Shown: positions 26,480 to 38,100 of the stretch, one piece after another
How positions within the stretch are numbered: position 1 is the stretch's first letter
Layout of the letters: every line of letters starts with the position of its first letter
From: Pipra filicauda
Taxonomy: Eukaryota > Chordata > Aves > Passeriformes > Pipridae
Direction: 5' to 3'
DNA length: 64,000 bases
NCBI RefSeq assembly: GCF_003945595.2
Contig: NW_024104666.1
Span: forward strand, 560,345 to 624,344
The notes under the pieces: generated by a model
Told to the model about the DNA's origin: nothing
What the model saw: the letters and a program-made list of their open reading frames with translations, nothing else
Databases searched by the model: none
Program-made: the position numbers and the translations under genes

Positions 26480-26900
26480 AGACCCGCTCCCGGGCCGGTC
26501 CCTCGGCCGGGGCGGAGCCGCTCCGGTGCCCGCCCAGCCCCGGTAGTTCCGCCCGGTGCCGGAAGAGCCGCTCGGCCGCGGAAGCGCCACGGAACGGAGC
26601 GTGCCGGTACCGGGACAGGGACAGGGACAGGGACACCTCGGGAACGGAGCGTGCCGGTACCGGGACAGGGACAGGGACAGGGACACCTCGGGAACGGAGC
26701 GTGCCGGGACAGGGGCAAGGACACCGCGGGACCCGTGTGCCGGTACCGGGGCTCGGGCGGCTGTGGCGGGTAGCGGGAGTTGGTGGCAGTGTCTGGGCAG
26801 GCGGGACAGGGCCCGGTGCGACAGGGACCGGGACAGAGGGACGTGTCCCGGGGCGGCGGTGGCGGCAGGGCCGGGGTGAACTGGCGGGGCCGGGGAGTGT
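26480..26900 (+). promoter_or_regulatory. ASCC2: Probable ASCC2 CpG promoter and untranslated first exon
   Basis: This CpG-rich block is the only promoter-like sequence between the presumed MTMR3 island and the first ASCC2 coding exon. It holds clustered ETS cores: GTTCCG at 26546 (reverse), GCCGGAAG at 26558-26565 and GCGGAAGC at 26578-26585. The ASCC2 coding exon at 29031 has a splice acceptor just upstream of the ATG, so an upstream non-coding exon must exist and is most likely here. I could not choose its donor among several GGTAC/GGTGA candidates. Confidence 0.55.
26591..26710. repeat. 50-bp tandem repeat with GGGACA core
   Basis: GGAACGGAGCGTGCCGG recurs at 26591, 26641 and 26691, which gives an exact 50-bp period. 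The first two units contain internal 6-bp GGGACA repeats. It lies in the presumed ASCC2 promoter or first exon. Confidence 0.9.
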
Positions 26901-26911
26901 CTGGGCCATGG

Positions 26912-27287
26912 GAGAGCTGGGGGGGTTCACCTGGAGAAGAGAAGGATCCAGAGAGACCTGAGAGCCCCTTCCAGGGCCTCAAGGGGCTCCAGGAGAGCTG
27001 GAGAGGGACTGGGGACAAGGGATGGAGGGACAGGACACAGGGAATGGCTTCCCACTGCCAGAGGGCAGGGAGAGATGGGATTTTGGGAAGGAATTGCTGG
27101 CTGTGAGGGTGGGGAGGCCCTGGCACAGGTTGCCCAGAGAAGCTGTGGCTGCCCCTGGATCCCTGGAAGTGTCCAAGGCCAGGCTGGAGCAACCTGGGCT
27201 GGTGGAAGGTGTCCCTGCCCAGGCAGGGGGTGAAACAAGATGGGCTTTAAGGTCCCTTCGCACCCAAACTGTTCCATGAATCCGTGA
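26912..27287 (+). mobile_element. CR1 LINE 3' fragment
   Basis: Sense CR1 3' UTR immediately downstream of the ASCC2 CpG block. It has the GAGAAGAGAAGGATCCAGAG start, the GTGAGGGTGGGGAGGCCCTG block and the CTTTAAGGTCCCTTCGCACC end, followed by a decayed octamer. It would lie in ASCC2 intron 1. Confidence 0.92.
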
Positions 27288-27289
27288 CA

Positions 27290-29030
27290 AGCCCCAGCAC
27301 TGCCCTCTGCCAGCTGTGCCACAGTGGGTCCCGCAGCCCCAGCGGTGTCACCTCACCCTGGATGTCCCCGTGTCTGTGCATCTTGTGGGAAGTGCAGGAC
27401 AGAGAACTCGTCTGGCACTGGGAACATCAGTTCCCCTGGCAAAAGTTGGGTTCACTGTGTTCTTTGTCAGGGCTGTTTGGCTTTTTCACTGCGCCTGAAA
27501 CCACAGGGCACAACAGAATAATCGTGGGCTTGTAGTTCAGACCAAAGTTCTTGAGTGGGGAAAAGCTTATGAGGGTGATCAGGAATGGTTCTCTGTGCTG
27601 AGGATATTCCATACTCAGGTTTCTTCTATTCTCCAGCTGAATAAGCTTTTGGCCAGGGGTCTGTCTTTTCCAAGATGTTTTTGACTTGGACTGGACATTT
27701 GGATGCCTGGCAGGCTGGAAATGAGACACTTGGCATGATTTTCCTCATTGCAAACACACCCTTCTACGTGCAGTTCTCAGAATGACTCTAGAAATGTTAA
27801 GTGCCAAATTAAATATATGACCAGAACTGAAAACCAGCTTGGCTTATTCTGCTGAAAAGTTTTGGTGTTGTTTGTCTTTTCCCCAGAAGAAATTTTGTAT
27901 CTTAAAAAAATTGTTACTTTGTCAACATTTTAATTTTTAAACTTCCCTGGAAAGACATGATTATTTTGAGTTTTCTAAGCTGTGTGTGTTGGTGTTGCTC
28001 TACTGTATTTTTTTTTTAATTGAGCTCTAAAATGTGAGATGACACAATTTTTTGCCTAAATCCATAGGTGACGAATCCTCTGGAATGAAAAATGTCCCTC
28101 TCTCACTTGGTGTCTAAACTGTGACCATGCTCCTGAATCAGTTGTTCAGCTGTAGAGACCCTTCTCTTGTTTTAATTGATATTCTGCCCAATCAGTGTGA
28201 CTGCGTTAATTGTACATATCAGGAGATGTGTGACCTTAGACCTTAACAAGAACAGAACTTTTTACTATCATTTTGCAGAACTCAATACTAAAGCCCCCCT
28301 AAAGAAATTAAACACAAAATATGAAAGTTGCAGGTTATGTCTGAACTTTTTTAACAACGCCCATAACATACTTTCTCTTGAGTTACTCTGATGTTTGACT
28401 TCCAGCTAATTTCTGAAAGTCAGTTGGAACGTTTCTGAGCCCCCCGAGGCCGTGGGAGATGAAGCCACGGGTTAGGGAGCACGTGGGAATTGGCAGGGCA
28501 GGGAATGCTGTGTGTGGGCTCAGCCTGGGTGCCTTGTCTGGGTGAGTGCTGAGTGATTCTGCCTCAGAAACACCAAAAATACTCTTTTAACAGCCCATGC
28601 AGGCTGTGTTTGGATTCCCTCTGCGGGCTGTGCTGTCAGGAGATGGACTGCAAGTGTTAAAAGAAGCTGCAAAGGCAGAGAGTTCATCCAGCACCCACAT
28701 TTAAATCTCCAATTTCCATACTGAGCAGTGTCCCCAAATGCTCTTTGTTGTCCTGGAAGATACCTGTGCTCTCCCAGTAAGGAACAGGGATGAAAGTACA
28801 GCACCACATTACAGGTTTCTTCTGGGATTCCCTCAGGAATCCTGGGTGTTCCCTCAGGATTTGGCCTTTTGGTGGGGTATCAGTTGCTGGGTATAAATTG
28901 CTTTGCAGAACTGTATTTGCAGCCACTCTGTGTGTGTGTGTTAGAGCCAGGCTGCAGCTTCTTTTGTTGTGCTTTTGCCTGACTGACCTTGTAAAGTGCC
29001 TCCTGTGCTGCTTTTGTTTGCTGGGGACAG
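27290..29030 (+). other. Presumed ASCC2 intron 1, single-copy part
   Basis: No exon or dispersed repeat is recognised. Poly-T runs occur near 28010. The stretch ends in a good 3' splice site (TTTGCTGGGGACAG) at 29030. Confidence 0.6.
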
Positions 29031-29126
29031 GAACAAGCCATCAGGATGCCAGCACTGCCTCTGGATGAGCTCCAGCTGACACAAAGGGATCCCAAGACAG
29101 GGAAGCTGAGAACTTTGCCAGCACTG
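29031..29126 (+). CDS. ASCC2: ASCC2 coding exon 1 (5' UTR tail and start codon)
   Basis: Acceptor GGGGACAG|GAACAAGCC, 15 nt of 5' UTR, then ATG at 29046. It encodes 27 residues beginning MPALPLDELQLT and ends CTG|GTGAGC in phase 0. Confidence 0.95.
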
Positions 29127-32100
29127 GTGAGCTCTGCTTTTCCTGAAAGCCAAACAAGAACTTTAATAAATAATTGCCTTATATTGAGACATGGGCAAAA
29201 CCACCCCTTGGGCTGGGATAGGATGAAATTTGTTCAGCTTGCCTGCTAAATAAATCTTTTTTTTTTTAATGCATTCAGATAACTGAAATTTCATTTACCC
29301 ACCATAACAAAAAGCCCCAAAACGCAACAACCAAACTTACTCTGTTCAACATCTGTGGTAAACTGTGTTTTCCCAGATTCTCTCTTTTAAGGAACAAAAT
29401 TGTTAGTTGATCAGTGATGTGACCTCTGCTGCAATAGAGATGCTTGGGGAGGTTTTGCAAGCCCTGCCTCAATTTTAGCTCTGAGCTGCAGCTCTGGGAT
29501 CAGTCCACTCGTGATCTCCCACCCTGTGCCTTCAGTTGGATGAAATCAAAACCTTAAACCCACAGTAACCCTTTTCTCTCAGAAATAAGGCCTGGAGAGA
29601 ACCTTCTGGGCATGTTGCAGGAGTGGGACCATCACCACCCTGAGCACACTTGTGGGATGAGGCAGAGCTTGGAGCTGCTGCTCATTGTAGTTCTCCTTCT
29701 AAGGTGGGAGGATTTGGGCAGGGCCTGGTCAGTAACCCTGGGAAGTGAAGTGTTTCTGTTTGATGGTTGTGTCAGTTTGAGTTCATGGAATATTGTGCAA
29801 GAACCAGTTCAGAGGAAAAAGAGAGAGTTCAAAGGCTTGACATGAAGCTCCTGCTGTTTGTTCTGAAGGTGTGGGAGGATTGCTTTGCAAGGCTTTGGTT
29901 AATAGAAAGCAGGGAGCAACATTACCAAATTATCAAGGTCTGGAAATATTGCTGGTAAATCAAGACACAAACCCACTGCCTTGAAGGGTTAAAAAATGGG
30001 AAGTTACCAGGGAACTGAATGTTCCTCTCATGAGGAATTGTAGGGCTGGGACAAGGAGTAATGGGCTCAAAGTGACAGGGGGGAAACTTAGGTTAGATAT
30101 TGGGAAGGAATTGTTGGCTGTGAGGGTGGGGAGGCCCTGGCACAGGCTGCCCAGAGAAGCTGTGGCTGCCCCTGGATCCCTGGAAGTGTCCAAGGCCAGG
30201 CTGGATGGGGCTTGGAGCAACCTGGGCTAGTGGAAGGTGGAACTGGATGGGTTTTAAGGTCCCTTCCCAGCCACACTATTCCATGATTCCATGAATGTCA
30301 AACTGTATTAAAATGTAACTCTGTGTTTCCTGGAATTCCCGGGGCAGTGCAGGTGGTAACTGGGCACTCCCCTGGCTTGGTGTGGGGATTGAGCTCCATG
30401 TCTCTGCTTCCTGCAGCACCCAGACATCAAAGCTGATCGGTCCTTCGTGCTCTACAAACCCCCTCCTGCTGTCAGGGACCCTGCTCTGCTGGAGGAGTTC
30501 CTGGAGAGAGCCAAGTTCATTGCAGATGACCTGAACTGGCTCCTGGCTTTGCCTCACGACAAATTCTGGTGCCAGGTAATCGTTGTTTTGTGGACACTGG
30601 AGATGAAGCAGGACCGTGTAGGTGCTTGTAAAAGCCATGAGCTTGAAATCATTTCCATAAAGATTTGTTTGTGCTCGTTGTGTCACTTGGGAAACGTTTT
30701 AATTTCAATTACTGCACCTTAGAGTGCAAAGAAAGTATTTCCCTATGGATTTTCCACTGTGGATTTTGAGAGTTTGCTTGTATTTGATGGATATGGGAAT
30801 CCTCTGAGCACTTTTAAGCGTTTTTGGATCATCTTTAAACTTAACTGAGCTGCTCATGAACTCAACCTATGAATGTGTGAGATTCCCTCCTTCCCATTTC
30901 CTTGTCTTTCCGTGTGCCAGGTGGTATTTGATGAGACCCTGCAGAAGTGTTTGGACTCCTACCTGTGCCGTGCCCCCCGCAAGTTCGACGGGATGTGGGA
31001 TTGCCATCCAGAGGTGGAGGATGTGCAGAAATCCCTCCATCACAGCATCTTCCTCACCTTCCTCAGGATGTCCACCCACAAGGAGTCCAAGGTGAACGTT
31101 GCTTTGCCTCCCAGGGCTGTATAGCTCGGGGGAAAAAGGGAATTAGAGAAAGGAATCCTGTTGCTTCCCTGCGTGTCCGGTGGTGTTCCTCTCCCCGGTG
31201 TTTTTGTCGGTCTGATTTTCCGTGTGGAGATGGCAACACTCAGAGCTGAAGTATCTGAACTATGCACTGATTCCTTAGTTGATTGCCTGGATCTCCTTCC
31301 TTAAGTAATAGTTATCCATGGGTGGTGGTGGGATATGTCATGGTGAGAGGAGAAAGATCAAATTTGGCTCTGTGTGGCCACATGGAACAGGCTCTTCAGG
31401 CCACCATTCCTGAGCGTTCACTCCCTCGGTGTCACAGAGTCTGGGCTAATACCCGTCTGTCCTGAACCTTCCCCAGGTTTTGGACACACAGTGAAGTTGC
31501 TCTGAGTTACTGTTTTCTTGGCATCATCAGGCATTCAACCTGGAGAAGAGAAGGCTCCAGGGAGACCTGAGAGCCCCTTTCAGTGCCCAAAAGGGCTCCA
31601 GGAGAGCTGGAGAGGGACTGGGGACAAGGGATGGAGGGACAGGACACAGGGAATGGCTTCCCACTGCCAGAGGGCAGGGAGAGATGGGAGATTGGGAAGG
31701 AATTGTTGGCTGTGAGGGTGGGGAGGCCCTGGCCCAGGTTACCCAGAGAAGCTGTGGCTGCCCCTGGATCCCTGGAAGTGTCCAAGGCCAGGTTGGACAG
31801 GGCTTGGAGCAACCTGGGCTAGTGGAAGGTGTCCCTGCCTATGGCAGGGGGTGGGACTGGATGGTCTTTAAGGTCCCTTCCAACCCAACCCATTCCAGGA
31901 TTCTGTAATTAAAGACACACTCAGCACTAATGGTGTGGGTGCAACTCCCACCAGGAGCTGTGGAATTTTCACCAGGCCTTTGGGCAGGATGGATGAGGCA
32001 CCTTTTGTTTTAGCAACTACTCCCTTGATCTCCTCATTGGTTCTTGATGTGTTATTTGGGGATAAAATATTTAGGAAAGGGCTCGTGGGGGGAGCTGGAG

Positions 32101-35100
32101 GACTGGGACAGGAGCAGGTAGCAGGAATGCTGGATCCAGCAGCTGGCACCACTTCAGCAGAGGCACTCAACACCTCTGTGGTGTCTTTCATTCCAGGGTC
32201 TGATTAAATCTCACTTCTCCAAGAGGCAGGCGAGCATTTGAAACCATTTTACAGCTGAGTGATTTGAGGGGAATGAATGGTCTGTTGTCATGCAGGAGTC
32301 AGCAGGAGTTCTGGAAACTGGACCTGTCCCTCTGCTTCAGCAGGGAGAACGTGCCCTGCCTTTCACCAGAACTGAAAACATTCGCTGTCACTGGCAAATT
32401 GGGCTTCTGGAAATCCAAAGTCACGTTTCAGATGTTTGTTTCTCAGTGTCAGACCTTTTTTTTTCATCTAGAATTTTGGAAGAAATTCCCTCAGCGTGAC
32501 GAGTTTTCGGCACAGTGTTCAGCAGTCAGGGTACAGAGCTGCAGCTCCTGGGCCTTTTTTGTGCTTGTCACTGATTCTGTGGTCTCTGGTGCCCGGGTTC
32601 TGCTCTCCCAAGGTCCAAAAACCTCAGGCTGTGACCTGCTGTGTGAGTGCCAGTGAGGCTGTGCCTGTGCCTGGTCACTCACTCCTGCTCCTGGGCTGTT
32701 CTGTGCCAGCTCAGCTGTTTGTCCCCAGGCTGGGGACTCATGAACTGTGGGGACATTTTTGGTTTAACTTTTAGGTAGATTGATTCACTTCACATGAAGA
32801 AATCAGTGGCAGTGTCAGGCAGCTAGGAATGTGGATGTCTCCACAGAAGCTGTTTCAAGCAGAGCTGCTGCCTTCTCTGAAACCAAACCCTTAATACTCC
32901 TCTGAGAGAGGTTTTTAGGGGTGTCATTGTAATGCTGGAGTTACCTCAGAGCAAGGGGGGGATTATCCTTTAAATTACTCCTGTTTTTTTATTTTGTAGG
33001 AACATTTTATCACTCCCTCTGTCTTTGGAGAAATCATTTACAACAACTTCCTGTTTGACATCCCAAAGATTCTGGATCTCTGTGTGCTTTTTGGGAAAGG
33101 AAATGGCCTCCTGCTCCAGAAGATGATTGGTTAGTTAAAGCCAAGGAACAACTTGTTGCATTTAAGCTTTTCCTTACTTGTATGACAAGTGACAAGTGGG
33201 GTTTTACACCAGTGTTACCACTCTGAAAATGAATTGTTCAGTAGCAAGTAGGATCTATCATTTCTAGATCAGAATGTGCTTTTCTTTATTCTTGTGCACT
33301 TCATGTATGCCAAGGAAACATCATGTCATGTTTTGCTGCCCCGAGCTGGGCTCTTGCTTTTTTAGGCTTGAACCAAGGCTCAGTCCTTTCCCATGCAATT
33401 AAACGTGTCCTCAGCCACTGGGAGAGGAACGTGGAGGCTCTGTAAAATCCTGGAAGAGATGGGAAGGATCAAACAACTCCTGGGCAAGGAGGGAGGAGGG
33501 TTGGGAGCTGGGGCACAGTCCAACTGCTCATGTGAGTGCTTCTGTTCCCAGAGCTGGGAGCCAAGTGAAACGCTCAGTGTGAGGCAACCTCTGCTCTGGG
33601 AAGTGGGAGAACTTGAATTTTCAAAGCAGACATTGATGTATTTAGTGCCTCCAAACCACAAACACTTGAGAGTGTTGCTCAAGCTGTGCTTACCCCTGGA
33701 TTTCTCTGTGTGCACACACAGCCTCAGTGGCAGGGACAGTCAGGAATGTCTCAGCCGTGGATGCTGGAACCTGAGGGATGAAGATGGAGCACATTGACTT
33801 AACTTCTGTGTTTATCCTGTGCTCCCTTCACAGGGGAACTGCCTGTGATCTTTAATGTCACCTGAGCACAGCTGGAGGAGTATCTGGGCTTGGATTAAGT
33901 GAGCTCTTCTTAGTAAATACTTGCCCCCTTTGAATGAAGCTCATGGGATGAAACTTTCCCCTTTCTTTGCTATTTTTGTCTCATTTCTGAGCTCACGAAC
34001 AAGAGAGGTGTTAGAGATCATGTGATGCAGCCAGATTTCCAGCCAGAAAAGCTGAGATAAACCTTTGCATTTTTAATCCCTTTATCCTTTTTTTCAGTAA
34101 CTTCTACTCTAAATTCCTCTCTTGGGCCTCAGAGGTAGGAAGAAAGGCATGACAAGATAGATAGATCTCTTTGAGATGTGAAGCTTAGATTATCTGGGGT
34201 TTAAAATATTCCAAAGAAGACCTGAGTGCATGAAACCTCCTTTGAATTATGCTCTGCAGTGCCACACAATAACTCTGCACACAGGTGGCCAAGGATTTGC
34301 CCACCTGGTTATTTCATTATGCTGTGACAATGATGGTATGAGCAGTTCTGGGCTGTAATTCTTACCTTCATAAACTTTAGGTTCTTCTCAGGGTTTAAAT
34401 TTTTCTGAAACTCATCTCATAACTCTTGCCCAAGCTCTGTGCTTGCTGGAGAACTCCTAATTTTCATTGTCTGAACAGTAATTCCCAGGAAAATAGAAGC
34501 CTCAGTGCTTGGTGAGGATTTATGGCACGGCATTACTCAGTGGAGTATTTTGTAAAGATAATGGAGCCCTAGTAATGTAATAAGCAGGTGTTACCAAAGC
34601 CTCATTACCTTTAAGAAATATTCTGCAGCACATTTCCAGGGTGTGCTGAACTGTTATCAGTAATTAAAAGTCAACTCCAGTTGTCAAATAAAGGAACTGG
34701 GGATGTTCAGTGATAGTATTTGCATTATTCATTGATCCAGCCCCTGGAGCATGAATCATCTGACACCTCGGTTTGCTCTGCTCTCATGAGCATGTTCCCA
34801 CTGCTGCACCTCCAGTGGCACTGGGGGGCTGATGGAGCAGCTTTTTGGGAGCAGGGCCTGTGCTTGGACTGAGGATTGAGCTGGGCCCGTGTCCTACGTG
34901 GTCATGAGCTGTGTCTGGGGGGTGTCAGTAATGTCACAGGCACAGTGTCACAGGCACAGTGTCAGTAATGTCACAGGCACAGTGTCAGTAATGTCACAGG
35001 CACAGTGTCACAGGCACAGTGTCAGTAATGTCACAGGCACAGTGTCACAGGCACAGTGTCAGTAATGTCACAGGTACAGTGTCAGTAATGTCACAGGCAC

Positions 35101-38100
35101 AGTGTCAGTAATGTCACAGGCACAGTGTCACAGGTACAATACCATGGGTACAATGTCACAGGTACAATATTCTGGTGCCAATTTGCTCGTTGGTGTCAGT
35201 GCCTGAACTAATGGAAATGGTCTCCTTCCCCTTTTCAGAAAATATCTTCACTCAGCAGCCAAGTTACTTCGGTGACCTGGATGAGACTCTGCCCACTGTC
35301 CTCCAGGTACTGCTCTCCTGCTGGGATTTCCTCTGGAACTGTGGCAGGGCTTGGAGAGTGGAAGGGAACAGTCGTAGGCAGGCAGTTCATAGAATCCTGG
35401 AATATCCTGAGTTGGAAAGGACCCACAAGGATCATCAGTTCAACTCCTGGCCCTGCACAGACACCCCAACAATCCCACCCTGTCCCTCAGAGCGTTGTCC
35501 AAACCCTCCTGGAGCTCTGGCAGCCTTGGGGCTGTGCCCACTGCCCTGGGGAGCCTGGTCAGTGCCCAATCATCCTCTGGGGGAAGAACCTTTCCCTGAG
35601 ATCCAGCCTAAACCTCCCTTGATTTTGCTATTGCTTCCTTTCCCTGGTTTATGTTAATGTGTCTCAGGGAGGTTTTGAGCCTTGATCTAAAACTATTCCT
35701 TGATGACTCTCCCATCACCTTCCTTCAGCTTCCTGCCTTCCCTGCAGTGAATCTCAAAGAATTTTCATTGGGCAGTTCAGGGGAAGAATTAAACTTAAAT
35801 CAACAAAATAGAAACCATGAGAGGTGGTTTAACACAGCAGAATGGGTTAGGGATAACACTGCAGGTTCAGGAGCAAGGGAAAATCTGATGCAAGGGGTGC
35901 TCTGGGGCCGTGCAAAAGCTATTTAGCACCTCTCCATATATCAGCTTTCCTTTATATAAACAGCTTTTATGTTCTCCAACCTGACCAAGCAGGATTCACA
36001 TTCAGCCTGAGGGGGAAATCAAAGTGTCTTGAAGTCTTTGTACCCTGAAATGTCATGTTTATGTCCTCAAAAAGCTGCCCTATGCACAAAAATAAACACA
36101 AGTTATTTACAAGAGCATGTAGTGACTGGCCAAGGGGGGAAGGGCTTCAAACTGCCAGAGGACAGGGTTAGATGGGATATTGGGAAGGAATTGTTGGCTG
36201 GGAGGGTGGGGAGGCCCTGGCCCAGGTTGCCCAGAGCAGCTGTGGCTGCCCCTGGATCCCTGGAAGTGTCCAAGGCCAGGTTGGACGGGGCTTGGAGCAA
36301 CCTGGGCTGGTGGAAGGTGTCCCTGCCCATGGCAGGGAGCATAACTATGTGATTTTTGAAGTCCCTTCCCACTCAAACTATTCCATGATTCCACAATTTT
36401 GTATCATTTACCCCGAGACCCCTATAATGTCACTTGACTTTTTGGAAACCCACATTGTTCTTTTTTTTTTTCCATGTGTTAAGAAACTGTTGGAGGTAAA
36501 TCTCAGAGGGGAAACCACAATGTAAAAATATCCTGGGATGCAAGACCAACCCTTCAATTTAATTACTGGGGAGGGCAGCAGACATTCCATTTGCTTTTTG
36601 TGCTCTGCCATATCAGAGCAGTTTGCAGAAGGGTGGGTTTGGTCACCACTGCAGCTGGCAGCTCCTCCCCAGAACCTTTGCTTGTAAAAAAGAACCACAA
36701 AATCTGTCCTGCCAGCCTCAGGGAGGAGGGCAGGAGGGCTTTGGGAATAGCTCACTACCAGGAGGTATTACAGAAACAGTCCCAAGTTGCATTTGGGATG
36801 GGCAGTGGTTGTTCCCAGGACAAAGCTTGCCTTGCTCCTGTCTGTTAACACTGCCCTGTCTCTTGGTTTAGGTGTTCAACAACATCTTGCACAAGTGTGG
36901 TTTGCAGTGTGAAGGAGCCTCTGCTGAGCCCCAGAAGCTGGAAGAGAAAGTCAGTGTGACTGCAGGGAACATGCCCCTCCAGGTAGGGCTGCTCCTGCCT
37001 GGGCTGTGCCTGTTGTGCCCTCCTGTTCCCAAAAACGGGCGGCTCACCCAGCACGTGGTTCCACTGTCACAGGAGGTGATGATCAGACCTTCCCACCCTG
37101 AGCTGATTGCTTTGCCTGTGTGCATGTCACCCACATCCCTTGTAAAGGGGGAGGTTTGAAACCTGGCAACTTTTTTGCTTAACCAGCTCATAGTGTAACA
37201 GAACATCTGACAGAAGTGTCCCCCCAACCCTGGCAGTGAGCAGAGCTGGGCTTTTTCCTTCAGGAGTGTGTGTTTAACCACAGTGTACTTTAACTGTAGG
37301 TAATTAAGAGGGGTTTCAGGTGCTGGGGGCTGTACAAAGACAGGCTCCAGTCAGTGAGAACGGTCTGCAAAATCTTAATCACTCAGTTTTGGGGGGGTTG
37401 TTTCAGCTGCCCTGGAAAAGCATCTTGCACTGGACCAGGCTGCTGAAATCACCCCTTTGACTCCCATGTTTCTGTTTCCCATGCAGTGCTTCCAGCCACA
37501 CGGGGAAGAATTCCATATGTGGAGGGTGTTTTGAGAACAAAGCCACTGTCCAGAACAAGATCTGATGAGAATTCCTGTAATTTCACAGGACCTTTAACGA
37601 AAGCAAGCAGTTAGGATTGCCTTATAGATCTCTGAAGGGTTTAGGAGTTTAAAGGAGTTTAGGAGGCTTTAGGAGAGATGTTGTCTCTGCCCCCAGACCC
37701 TGTAACATGTTTATAGTTTAGACTGCAGTCAGGAAAAGGCCTGGCCTGAATATGCTGTGTCCCTGTTGGTGAATGTACTGTGTTCCTGGAAAAACTTGCT
37801 CTTCCCTCAGTAACTGCTCTTTCCCCCCCAGGAGCTGAAGGACATTGTGCTGTATTTATGTGACACCTGCACTACACTCTGGGCCTTTCTTGATGTCTTC
37901 CCCTTGGCTTGCCAGACCTTCCAAAAACACGAGTTTTGTTACAGGTACGTCTTGCTCTGCAGGCAGAGCTTGTCCTGGCAAAGTGAAAATACTGAATGTG
38001 CTGCTGTGTCCTGTCCCAGTCCCTCCCTCGTTAAGAGGAGACAGATTTAATGCAGAGGCTGCTGGGTTCACACTGACAGGAACACAGCAGAATGAATAAA

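Larger units (their letters stand above)
35307..36871 (+). other. ASCC2 intron with two CR1 copies in opposite orientation
   Basis: A 1.6-kb intron holding one minus CR1 (about 35.4-35.6 kb) and one plus CR1 (about 36.1-36.4 kb). Confidence 0.9.

Noticed and set aside
25817..27192. Very long open frames on both strands (up to about 456 codons)
   Set aside because: They are produced by the stop-free 38-bp minisatellite read in shifting frames, and then by a CR1 copy. There is no protein family signal and frames overlap on both strands.
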